A DNA stretch of 5,799 nt, from contig CAKUSI010000254.1 of assembly GCA_934678955.1 (NCBI GenBank), forward strand, positions 1 to 5,799, read 5' to 3'. Below are positions 1 to 5,670 of the stretch, in pieces. The notes beneath the pieces were generated by a model. It was given only the letters and a program-made list of their open reading frames with translations. It was not told where the DNA came from and did no database searches. The DNA is from an uncultured Austwickia sp. GTDB lineage: Bacteria; Actinomycetota; Actinomycetes; Actinomycetales; Dermatophilaceae. Within the stretch, counting starts at the first letter, position 1; each line of letters begins with the position of its first letter. The translations under genes and the position numbers were made by a program.

Positions 1-653
1 ATCGACACCTCGCCCTCATGCGCATAGACCCGGTCGGTCTCACGGGCGAACGACACCGGACCCGACTGAGCGTTCACGGCGCGGCCGCCCGGTGCCTTGT
101 CGACGTACCGGCACCCGTCCAGCCCCTCCACGGTCACCGACGCCACGTCGGCGACCGAGAAATAGGTATGGAGCGCCTCTTCCAATTCCAGGCCCTGGTC
201 GCCGGCGGTCACCGTGAGCGCCACCGTCAAGGTGTCCCCGAAGCGGACCTCATACGAGGCGGTCAGGCCGCGCCCCATCTCGTGAGGGGCGTTGGTGCCG
301 TCGAGCGTGAGACGAAGCGTGACCACGCCGTCGTCGTCGCGGGCCTCCGCGAGCTCCCACTCCACGCGGCGGAACCAGCCGTGCGCGGGGGACAGGTCGC
401 CCTTGCGGCCAGGCCCGAACCACGGGCCGCAGATCGGGATCCCGCCGCGGATGGGGGTGCCCTGGGACCACGAGGACCGCGAAGACACCCACAGGACAGG
501 ATCGGCCCCGGCGGGCGTCCACTCGGTGACGTGGGCACCCATGAGGTAGAGCTCACCGGTGCACCGCGCAGTGGCGACCCGCAGCCGGGCCAGTCCGCCG
601 GAGCCCTCGTCGCGGGTGACGGAGGAAGGCAGGGAGACGCTCGTATCGGCCAT
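1..653 (-). CDS. D-hexose-6-phosphate mutarotase (YeaD-like aldose epimerase family), 3' end missing
   Basis: The protein is read from an ATG at 653 and runs off the window start after 217 codons. The family normally has about 270-300 residues, so the C-terminal part is missing. Family enzymes interconvert the alpha and beta anomers of glucose 6-phosphate and related hexose phosphates in the cytoplasm. Visible family signatures are RGGIPICGPWFGPG (69-82), PAHGWFR (89-95) and LHTYFSVAD (161-169). The second and third carry His91 and His162, which match the two conserved active-site histidines of the galactose-mutarotase fold. The conserved catalytic glutamate should lie in the missing part, so activity cannot be judged. 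The start is preceded by no strong Shine-Dalgarno sequence. The next in-frame ATG is only at residue 38, inside the first strands, so 653 is preferred. Family assignment is firm; the exact substrate is inferred. Confidence 0.88.
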   Translation of the reverse strand, partial: MADTSVSLPSSVTRDEGSGGLARLRVATARCTGELYLMGAHVTEWTPAGADPVLWVSSRSSWSQGTPIRGGIPICGPWFGPGRKGDLSPAHGWFRRVEWELAEARDDDGVVTLRLTLDGTNAPHEMGRGLTASYEVRFGDTLTVALTVTAGDQGLELEEALHTYFSVADVASVTVEGLDGCRYVDKAPGGRAVNAQSGPVSFARETDRVYAHEGEVS

Positions 654-767
654 GCCCGAAACGCTAGCCCCCGTCCGCTCGTCGGCAGCGGAGGCGCGCA
701 TGCGGAACCGGCTGGACACCATCGCGATTCACGCGACAACGAGTCGCGCGGCCACGAATCTGGCCAG

Positions 768-827
768 CACAAACCACTCCGCCACGAACCACGCCACCAC
801 GAACCACGCCGCCACGACCAGCCATCA
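768..827. repeat. Degenerate 15-bp tandem repeat, about four units
   Basis: Four consecutive 15-base units are visible: CACAAACCACTCCGC (768-782), CACGAACCACGCCAC (783-797), CACGAACCACGCCGC (798-812) and a diverged CACGACCAGCCATCA (813-827). The middle two differ at one base. The repeat lies in the gap between the stop of the membrane-protein gene and the start of the mutarotase gene. The period is a multiple of three, so reading frames stay open through it on both strands. The same-frame minus reading is strikingly hydrophobic (see findings). I see no clear terminator or promoter in the rest of the 654-851 gap. Confidence 0.75.
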
Positions 828-851
828 CGAATCGCGCCCTGCGGGAGGCGG

Positions 852-1475
852 TCAGGACGGCTGGTCGTCCTCGTAGCTGAGCGGCTCGTCGACGTCGCGG
901 TCCGACTGCGGATCCAGAACGCGCTCGCAGTCGCGGGCTCGCGTCGGCCACAGCACGTGGACGCCCGGTCGCACGGGGGTGGCGAGGATAAGGGCGGGCG
1001 AGCGGTCCATCGAGCCGCGGCCCGTGGTCCACGCCCGCTCCCCGGGGGTGAGCTCCCGCATGCCGACCCGGACCCGGTAGGCCCAGCACCATACGGCGCC
1101 CGAGACACTCCGGACCACGATCTGCCCGGGGCGCGGCGCGGCGACCACCAGGCCCGGCCGCAGCTCGTCGGCGTCCTGAGCTGCCGCCCGGTAGGTCCGC
1201 AGCGGCAGCGCCACCGCGAAGACCCCCACCACGATGGTCGCGAGCAGCACGCTGACCACGCTCGGCAGCCAGGACCACCAGAGGTGGACCGCGGCCCCAA
1301 CGAGGATGCAGGCCAGGGCGCCACCGGCGAACCGCATCACGATCTCGACCACGCAGTCGACGCGGCAGACCCGGCGTAGGGCGACCCCCGCCTGGTGCGC
1401 GTCCTCCAGATCCCCGGGCATGGCCGGAGGCGGTGCCGGCGCCTGGAGGAACGGGACCTCGCGACGCGAAGACAT
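852..1475 (-). CDS. Hypothetical membrane protein with two predicted helices
   Basis: I do not recognise this 207-residue protein. It has a proline-rich N-terminal tail (residues 8-20, several PAP/PPP steps) and a charged linker. Two adjacent hydrophobic segments follow at about 49-67 and 70-92, separated by a short WSWLP turn, so they look like a membrane hairpin. After them come a basic stretch (LRTYR) and a soluble domain of about 110 residues. The soluble domain is rich in short beta-like segments (for example PGLVVAAPRPGQIVVRSV), and the tail is acidic (DRDVDEPLSYEDDQPS). This resembles the small actinobacterial proteins in which a PH-like or other beta domain is tethered to a two-helix anchor, but I see no diagnostic motif. 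The ATG at 1475 is the furthest start that gives the full N-terminus; a weak GGTGAG lies about 12 bases upstream. Met19 or Met47 are alternative starts. Third codon positions are strongly G/C, which supports real coding. Confidence 0.72.
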   Translation of the reverse strand: MSSRREVPFLQAPAPPPAMPGDLEDAHQAGVALRRVCRVDCVVEIVMRFAGGALACILVGAAVHLWWSWLPSVVSVLLATIVVGVFAVALPLRTYRAAAQDADELRPGLVVAAPRPGQIVVRSVSGAVWCWAYRVRVGMRELTPGERAWTTGRGSMDRSPALILATPVRPGVHVLWPTRARDCERVLDPQSDRDVDEPLSYEDDQPS

Positions 1476-1593
1476 GCGCGCATCGTCTCACCGGGACGCG
1501 CGCTGGCCAATGGCCCGACGCGTGAGACTGGCGAGGCGTATCGCCGCCCCGCTTCTGACCTGCGGGTTTGCGGCGTTCATCCTCCCCAAACCC

Positions 1594-1623
1594 CTGAGAT
1601 TCGAAGGCGGCGACCCGTAAGCT
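1594..1623 (+). promoter_or_regulatory. Possible promoter of the PfkB-family kinase gene
   Basis: CTGAGA (1594-1599) and TAAGCT (1618-1623) are separated by 18 bases and resemble the -35 and -10 elements of a primary-sigma promoter; the -10 fits the actinobacterial TANNNT pattern. Transcription would start near 1630 and give a leader of about 70 bases. The rest of the 1476-1699 gap must also contain the promoter for the divergent membrane-protein gene, which I could not place. The assignment rests only on these matches. Confidence 0.33.
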
Positions 1624-1699
1624 GGGCCCTGGCGAGCGTCGGCCAGGCGCTGCAACGCCGGATCACTCGGCAGAGCCGCCGACCTCGGGGAGTCCCTTC

Positions 1700-2638
1700 A
1701 TGATCGTCACCGTGACGCCCAATGCGGTGCTGGACATCTGCTACGAGGTCGAACGGATCGTCGAGGGCGACACGCACTACGTACGCCGCATGTGGTCCCG
1801 CGCCGGCGGCAAGGGCGTCAACGTCACCTCCGTGCTCACGACCATGGGATATCCCTCCATCGCCGCCGGATTCGCGGGCGGACCTCCGGGTCAGACGATC
1901 CTCGCCGACCTCTCCGACCGCGGGGTGCCGCACCTGTTCGTCGACGTGCGGGAGGCTTCGCGACGCATCGTGACCGTGCAGACGAAGGACGGGGTGCTCA
2001 CGCGCTTCGCCGAGCCGGGTCCCACCGTCTCGGCCGCCGCCTGGGAGCAGCTGGGCGCGACGCTCGAGCCGCTGATTCTCGGTCCCGCGTCCGCCCTGGT
2101 GGTCTCGGGGCGCATGCCGGAAGGCCCGTCCGGCCCGGCGTGCACCCACCTCCTGGAGGCCGCCCGGGCGCACGGCGTGCCGACGGTGGTCGACGGCAGC
2201 GGAGAGGCGCTGCTGACCTCGCTGTCCGCGCGCCCCGACGTGGTGAAACCCAACCGCGAGGTGTTGGCGCAGGTCACCGGGACCGACCGGATCGAGGCCG
2301 GGGCAAGAGAACTGCAGCGGGGCGGAGCTGGCATCGTCATCGTCACCCTGGGCCCGCAGGGGGCCCTGCTGGTGCCGCAGGAGGGACCGATGCTGCGCGC
2401 GTGGCTCCCTCGCCCGGAGAAGGGGAGCGCCCTCGGGGCCGGGGACGCCCTGGCCGCCGCGGTATCCGCCGGCATGAATCGCGAGCCCTGGGACGCTCTC
2501 CTCGGCCGGGCTGTGACGTGGGCCGGCGCCGCGCTGCGCGCGCCCGTCCCGGGGGCGATCGACCCGGACGACGTCGCGGACCTGGAGCCGAAGGTCGAGG
2601 TCGAAGAGGTCACCGGCGCCGAACTCGCCCGCCTCTGA
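1700..2638 (+). CDS. PfkB-family sugar-phosphate kinase (1-phosphofructokinase / tagatose-6-phosphate kinase type)
   Basis: The 312-residue length is typical of the FruK/LacC branch of the ribokinase superfamily, whose members phosphorylate fructose 1-phosphate, fructose 6-phosphate or tagatose 6-phosphate with ATP in the cytoplasm. Visible signatures are the N-terminal VTPNAVLD strand with Asp12, GGKGVNV (36-42), EPGPTVS (105-111), SGRMPEG (136-142, the SGSLP-like loop), the VKPNREVL segment (182-189) and the signature GAGDA (246-250). Asp249 of that signature is the expected catalytic base. The ATG at 1700 has a GGGGAG ribosome binding site at 1687-1692, seven bases upstream. The gene stands alone on its strand. 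No phosphotransferase-system gene or regulator is adjacent, so the true substrate cannot be read from context. Convergent phosphatase-type genes follow after an 87-bp gap. Family is certain; substrate is not. Confidence 0.92.
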   Translation: MIVTVTPNAVLDICYEVERIVEGDTHYVRRMWSRAGGKGVNVTSVLTTMGYPSIAAGFAGGPPGQTILADLSDRGVPHLFVDVREASRRIVTVQTKDGVLTRFAEPGPTVSAAAWEQLGATLEPLILGPASALVVSGRMPEGPSGPACTHLLEAARAHGVPTVVDGSGEALLTSLSARPDVVKPNREVLAQVTGTDRIEAGARELQRGGAGIVIVTLGPQGALLVPQEGPMLRAWLPRPEKGSALGAGDALAAAVSAGMNREPWDALLGRAVTWAGAALRAPVPGAIDPDDVADLEPKVEVEEVTGAELARL

Positions 2639-2680
2639 GGTCGCGTCCTGGATTCCACCGCGATCCGGCCGGCGGCCGAG

Positions 2681-2710
2681 CGGTCGCTCCGGTCTGCGGT
2701 CGCTCCGGTC
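2681..2710. repeat. 14-bp direct repeat between convergent genes
   Basis: CGGTCGCTCCGGTC occurs at 2681-2694 and again, identically, at 2697-2710 with two bases between. It fills much of the 87-bp gap between the ends of the kinase and HAD genes. An imperfect stem (2660-2667 with 2681-2687, one bulged base) can form here, but no T-run follows, so I do not call a terminator. Confidence 0.6.
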
Positions 2711-2725
2711 GTCCTCCCGCAGCAG

Positions 2726-3445
2726 TCAGCCGTCAAGGAGCCGCAGCACGAGGCCCAGGCCGTGCCGGGGGCCCCGGGTGCGGGGGAGGATCAGCGTGCG
2801 AATCCCGAGGGCGGCCGCTCCGCCGTCGTCCTGCCAGGCGTCGCCGACCATCAAGACACGCTCGGCCGGGACGCCCAGGAGCTCCAGGGCGGTGGCGAAG
2901 ATCCCCGGCTCCGGCTTGACGTGGTGGACCTGGTAGCTGAGCACCACGCCGTCGACGAGCGGGGCGATCCCGGTCCGCTCCAGCACCTGCGCCAGGTCGC
3001 GGCCCACGTTGGAAAGCACCACGACTCGTATGCTCCGCCGCCGCAGCGCGCGCAACACGGGCAGCGTGTCCTCGTACGGATTCCACCGCGAGAGCATGGT
3101 CTCGTACAGCGCGTCGACCACCCCCCGATCATCCAGACCCAAGTTCGCCATCGCCGCCTCGAATACGCGGCGGTGCTCCGCGGGGTCGGTGTCCCGGCGC
3201 GAGTGCGGGTCGAGCTCGCGGGCGTTCTCCCAGATGCGATCGAGGTAGGCGACGACGTCGGCCTCCGTCAGATGGCCCAGCGCCCCCGGGTCGCCGGGCC
3301 CGCCCGCGCGGCCGGTGTGCGCCCAGGCCTCGCGCAGCCAGCGCGCCGCGTCGCCCCCATCGACGAGCGTGGAGTGGAAGTCGAAGATCACGCCCTCGAT
3401 CGGCACCAGTCCCGCGGTGGCCTCGTCGTCCGACGCGTCGATCAT
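2726..3445 (-). CDS. HAD-superfamily hydrolase with an altered motif I (DFHST)
   Basis: This 239-residue protein has the haloacid dehalogenase fold with an inserted helical cap (about residues 33-125), as in subfamily I phosphatases. Motif I is IFDFHSTLV (20-28), with nucleophile Asp22 present. The position two residues later, normally the acid/base aspartate of DxDxT, is His24. Motif II is VVVLSNVG with Ser145. Motif III is Lys177 in VKPEPGIF. Motif IV is VGDAWQDD, with Asp202 and acidic 206-207 for magnesium. A phosphatase or related phosphoryl-transfer role is inferred; the histidine leaves mechanism and substrate open. The ATG at 3445 shares an ATGA with the stop of the upstream phosphatase gene, so translation is probably coupled. 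The same frame stays open upstream into the phosphatase gene, but that part is arginine-rich and not homologous. The gene ends 87 bp from the convergent kinase gene. Confidence 0.88.
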   Translation of the reverse strand: MIDASDDEATAGLVPIEGVIFDFHSTLVDGGDAARWLREAWAHTGRAGGPGDPGALGHLTEADVVAYLDRIWENARELDPHSRRDTDPAEHRRVFEAAMANLGLDDRGVVDALYETMLSRWNPYEDTLPVLRALRRRSIRVVVLSNVGRDLAQVLERTGIAPLVDGVVLSYQVHHVKPEPGIFATALELLGVPAERVLMVGDAWQDDGGAAALGIRTLILPRTRGPRHGLGLVLRLLDG

Positions 3446-4242
3446 CGGAAGAGCACCGTCACGCGGCCCGCGATCACGTCCCAGACGGCGTCGCACGCGG
3501 CGGCGAGCAGTCCGCCGGAGCCGGTCTCGCCCGGGGTGTACCGGCCGCCTTTCGCGCGGCGCACCACACCGCCGGTCTCCTCCACCAGCAGAGAGCCGGG
3601 AGCGTGGTCCCACGGCAGGGTGTTCGAGTACATGATGGCGTCCACGTCCCCGCGGGCCAGCCACGGATAGTCGACGCCGCAACACCAGGCGGACGAGCCG
3701 AGGATCAGGCCGCCGCGCATGCCCTCGTAGGCGGGTCGGCTGGTCAATACGCGAAGCTGTGCCGGGTCGATGTCGGCCGGGTCGTCGGGGCCCGTCCACG
3801 CCCGGGGCATTCGTACGCCGTCCTCGTACGCCCCCGCGCCGCGCTCCGCGACGTACGCGTGTTTGAGCTCCGGCTGCCAGATCCACGCGCGCACCGTCTG
3901 CCCGTGCCGAAGCTCGGCGACCATCACGGCGTGGGTCGCCCGGCCGTGGACGAAGTTCTTGGTGCCGTCGACCGGGTCGACGGTGAAGGCGTGGTCGGCG
4001 TCGGCCAGCTGGGCCATCAGCTTCGGGTTCGCGCTGGTCGCTTCTTCGCCCACCACGAGCACGCGCGGGTCGTCCGCGAGCAGGGCCTTCGTGATGAGCT
4101 CCTCGGCCTCATGGTCGGCGATGGTGACTAGATCGCCGGGGCGCTTCTCCATGATGTCGCCACGCTCCAGGTCCCGGAAGCGCGGCGTGATGACTTCCGC
4201 GGCGACGTCCTTCAGGAGCTGGAGTACGGCGTCGGTGTCCAC
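3442..4242 (-). CDS. Inositol-monophosphatase-family phosphatase (possibly histidinol- or inositol-phosphate phosphatase)
   Basis: The 266-residue protein belongs to the lithium-sensitive, magnesium-dependent phosphatase superfamily (inositol monophosphatase, HisN-type histidinol phosphatase, fructose bisphosphatase relatives). Metal-site motifs are in order: GDLVTIADHEAE (36-47), VVGEEA (63-68) with Glu66, DPVDGTKNF (89-97) with Asp89 and Asp92, and PWDHAPGSLLVEETGG with Asp212. The set is complete, so the enzyme should be active. The exact phosphoester cannot be told from sequence alone, and no his genes are adjacent. The start is GTG at 4242. The codon directly upstream in frame is TAG, so no earlier start exists, and the N-terminal helix of the family begins right after it. 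Only a weak GGTGGG precedes it. It is the first gene of a two-gene operon with the HAD gene, overlapping it by four bases. Confidence 0.9.
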   Translation of the reverse strand: MDTDAVLQLLKDVAAEVITPRFRDLERGDIMEKRPGDLVTIADHEAEELITKALLADDPRVLVVGEEATSANPKLMAQLADADHAFTVDPVDGTKNFVHGRATHAVMVAELRHGQTVRAWIWQPELKHAYVAERGAGAYEDGVRMPRAWTGPDDPADIDPAQLRVLTSRPAYEGMRGGLILGSSAWCCGVDYPWLARGDVDAIMYSNTLPWDHAPGSLLVEETGGVVRRAKGGRYTPGETGSGGLLAAACDAVWDVIAGRVTVLFR

Positions 4243-4276
4243 CTACCCACCGTCTCACATGGGGGTCGCGCGATTG

Positions 4277-4297
4277 GCGTGACCTCGGGGGTCATGC
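4277..4297. promoter_or_regulatory. Inverted repeat, candidate operator
   Basis: TGACC-TCGGG-GGTCA (4280-4294) has perfect 5-bp arms. The symmetry extends outward to 8-bp arms if one mismatch is allowed. It lies about 40 bp upstream of the phosphatase start and on the far side of the yceI promoter, in the shared divergent region. A binding site for a dimeric regulator is possible; no regulator gene is seen nearby. Confidence 0.35.
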
Positions 4298-4300
4298 TCG

Positions 4301-4330
4301 CCTCGAGGGAGTGCCGAACGCCACTCGAGG
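4301..4330. promoter_or_regulatory. Paired CTCGAG palindromes upstream of the yceI promoter
   Basis: CCTCGAGG (4301-4308) and ACTCGAGG (4323-4330) each contain the palindrome CTCGAG. Their centres are 22 bases apart, roughly two helical turns, so both sit on the same DNA face. They end 22 bases before the proposed -35 element, where an activator or repressor could bind. As RNA the outer 7-base arms could also pair. Function is inferred only from placement and symmetry. Confidence 0.4.
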
Positions 4331-4352
4331 TGCGCCCGGGGCGGGGGTCGAG

Positions 4353-4382
4353 TTGGGCCGCGTCACACGGGCTCCGTATCAT
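4353..4382 (+). promoter_or_regulatory. Probable primary-sigma promoter of the yceI-family gene
   Basis: TTGGGC (4353-4358) and TATCAT (4377-4382) are spaced by 18 bases. The -10 matches the TATAAT consensus at five of six positions and the -35 at four of six. This is the best promoter match in the window. Transcription would begin near 4389 and give a leader of about 90 bases before the yceI start. Confidence 0.55.
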
Positions 4383-4480
4383 GCCCCTGTTCTGTCAGCA
4401 TGACCGGTGCGCTCGGCACGGGGCGCCCTCGCCCGGTCTCAGGCCTGCGGCACGCCGGCGACGCCCCCGAGGAGAAGGTC

Positions 4481-5026
4481 ATGACCGCGTTGGCCGAGCT
4501 GTCCGGGACCTACCGGATCGATCCCACGCATAGCGAGCTCGCGTTCGTGACGCGGCACGCCATGGTCACGAAGGTGCGGGGCACGTTCAGCGACTTCGAG
4601 GGCACCGCGACGACCGGCCCCGGCCTGCAGGATGCCGAGGTCGACGTGACGATCCAGGTGGCCTCGGTCGACACCCGGAGCGCCGACCGCGACGAGCATC
4701 TGCGAGGAGACGACTTCTTCGTGACGTCGCACTACCCGACGATGCGCTTCCGCTCGGCGTCGGTCAGCGCGCATGGGGAGAGCACCCTGCGGGTGGCGGG
4801 CCACCTGACGATCAAGGCGGTGACGCGGCCGCTCACGATCGACTTCGCCTACAACGGCTCGGCCGTGGACCCCTTCGGCAACGAGCGGCACGGCTTCGAG
4901 GGCAGCGTGCGCGTGAACCGCAAGGACTTCGGCCTGACCTGGAACGCGGCGCTGGAGGCCGGCGGCGTGCTGGTCTCCGAGCGGGTGACCTTGGAGTTCT
5001 CGATCTCCGCCGTCAAGGAGCAGTGA
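4481..5026 (+). CDS. YceI-family protein (lipocalin-like, probable isoprenoid or lipid binding)
   Basis: The 181-residue protein matches the YceI family, a beta-barrel fold that in characterised members binds polyisoprenoid-type ligands. Diagnostic segments are GTYRIDPTHSELAFVTRH (9-26), VRGTFSDFEG (32-41), the LTIKAVTRPLTIDF region (109-122), where family members carry a conserved TxPV-like turn, and VNRKDFGLTWN...EAGGVLVSE (145-167). There is no signal peptide or membrane segment, so it should be cytoplasmic, unlike the secreted E. coli YceI. The ATG at 4481 is chosen because GAGGAG (4469-4474) lies six bases upstream and the family begins directly after it. An in-frame ATG at 4400 would add 27 unrelated residues. 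It is a single-gene transcription unit with its own promoter. It is divergent from the phosphatase operon and convergent with the SRPBCC gene. Confidence 0.93.
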   Translation: MTALAELSGTYRIDPTHSELAFVTRHAMVTKVRGTFSDFEGTATTGPGLQDAEVDVTIQVASVDTRSADRDEHLRGDDFFVTSHYPTMRFRSASVSAHGESTLRVAGHLTIKAVTRPLTIDFAYNGSAVDPFGNERHGFEGSVRVNRKDFGLTWNAALEAGGVLVSERVTLEFSISAVKEQ

Positions 5027-5032
5027 GGTTCG

Positions 5033-5067
5033 GGCCCAGCCCCGATCGACGCCCTGAGCGCTGGGTC
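5033..5067. terminator. Possible terminator hairpin between convergent genes
   Basis: GGCCCAGC (5033-5040) pairs with GCTGGGTC (5060-5067) as an eight-pair stem with one G-U pair, and the loop is 19 bases. It starts seven bases after the yceI stop and lies between two converging genes, where a bidirectional terminator is expected. Only a loose T-rich stretch follows on the plus strand, and the loop is long, so this is tentative. Confidence 0.38.
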
Positions 5068-5072
5068 GGGTC

Positions 5073-5110
5073 CTTAGTTCTGGTCGAGTCCGTTAGTTCT
5101 GGTCGAGTCC
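5073..5110. repeat. 19-bp tandem duplication covering the SRPBCC stop codon
   Basis: CTTAGTTCTGGTCGAGTCC (5073-5091) is followed at once by the same sequence with only the first base changed (GTTAG..., 5092-5110). On the minus strand each copy reads GGACTCGACCAGAACTAA. The last five codons and the stop of the SRPBCC gene are therefore present twice, with the second copy beyond the stop and shifted by one base. Replication slippage is the simple explanation. Confidence 0.9.
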
Positions 5111-5599
5111 CTCCAGGTGGTCGCCGAGGCGGTCCAACGTCGCGACGAGGGCGGTCCGAGCCCGCTCCGGGGCGCCGGTCCGCTCGATCGTCCACTCCGG
5201 TCGCACAGCGCCCGACCAGTCGTACGTGGCCCGTACGAGCGTGCTGCCTTCCGGGCGGGGTTCCAACTCGTAGCTCCACACCTGCCCGCCCATGAAGATG
5301 CGCCCCCGGCGGCGGGCCGCCGTCTGCCAGGCGATCCGGCGCGATTCCTCGAAGTCCACGACGGTGTTGGTGGTCCGGTAAGGGATCGGTCCCGCCTTCA
5401 TCCCCATGGTGAACGTCGCGCCCTGCGACAGCCGGCCCGGCCCGCGGACCTGGCCGGTGAGCATGCCGGAGCCGTCGATGATGTGGTGCCGGTAGGGGTC
5501 GGCGAGCAGGTCGAAGACCGCTTGGGGCTCGGCGCGGACCAGGCGTTCGACGCGCAGACGGCGGTCGACATACGGGGCGCGGGGCTCGCGGGCGGTCAT
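5093..5599 (-). CDS. SRPBCC-family protein (polyketide cyclase/dehydrase-like)
   Basis: The 168-residue protein fits the START/Bet v 1-like SRPBCC superfamily, small helix-grip proteins that bind hydrophobic ligands in a deep cavity; some members are cyclases or lipid carriers. It shows the family's opening beta strand and helix pair (VDRRLRVERLVRAEPQAVFDLLADPYRHHIID, about residues 11-42; shown here only to mark the region), a central strand run, the VWSYELEP strand (107-114), and a long C-terminal helix (about 140-165) that closes the cavity. No enzyme-specific catalytic residue is recognisable, so the ligand is unknown. The start at 5599 is chosen because the domain begins shortly after it. 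The in-frame extension upstream runs into the non-coding 52-bp repeats. A TACCGT element seven bases before the ATG suggests a leaderless mRNA. The gene converges on yceI, and its last codons are duplicated after the stop. Confidence 0.85.
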   Translation of the reverse strand: MTAREPRAPYVDRRLRVERLVRAEPQAVFDLLADPYRHHIIDGSGMLTGQVRGPGRLSQGATFTMGMKAGPIPYRTTNTVVDFEESRRIAWQTAARRRGRIFMGGQVWSYELEPRPEGSTLVRATYDWSGAVRPEWTIERTGAPERARTALVATLDRLGDHLEGLDQN

Positions 5600-5606
5600 G
5601 TCTCCG

Positions 5607-5612
5607 ACGGTA
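5607..5612 (-). promoter_or_regulatory. Possible -10 element for a leaderless SRPBCC transcript
   Basis: Read on the minus strand, TACCGT fits TANNNT and ends seven bases before the ATG at 5599. Transcription would then begin at or next to the start codon. The GGAGA between them is only one base from the ATG, too close for a normal ribosome binding site. I could not find a good -35 element, so confidence is low. Confidence 0.35.
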
Positions 5613-5670
5613 GCGGTCGACGGGCGGCGACACCCCGAGGGTGCGGCCAACTCGCGGGCGACGAATGACA

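Noticed and set aside
18..1379. Long plus-strand open frame (453 codons) opposite the mutarotase and membrane-protein genes
   Set aside because: The translation is a histidine-, arginine- and proline-rich antisense shadow typical of high-GC DNA, while the minus strand codes two family-like proteins.
2660..2687. Bulged stem between the kinase and HAD genes as a terminator
   Set aside because: Seven pairs with a bulge, a 13-base loop and no T-run on either side do not make a convincing terminator.
1792..2919. Long plus frame overlapping the kinase gene
   Set aside because: It is a shadow in a second frame of the kinase, which has intact PfkB motifs and a good ribosome binding site.
2650..3091. 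Identical 14-mer GGATTCCACCGCGA at 2650-2663 and 3078-3091
   Set aside because: One copy lies inside the HAD coding sequence, where codons explain it. A single 14-base match is not far from chance in GC-rich DNA and has no flanking structure.
2726..3886. A 386-codon minus frame that would fuse extra sequence to the N-terminus of the HAD protein
   Set aside because: The extra 147 residues are low-complexity arginine-rich and lie over the phosphatase gene in a different frame. The HAD domain starts normally after the ATG at 3445.
4400..4480. Earlier in-frame ATG for the yceI-family protein
   Set aside because: It would add 27 residues unlike the family, lies almost at the predicted transcription start, and the strong ribosome site is at 4469-4474 before the ATG at 4481.
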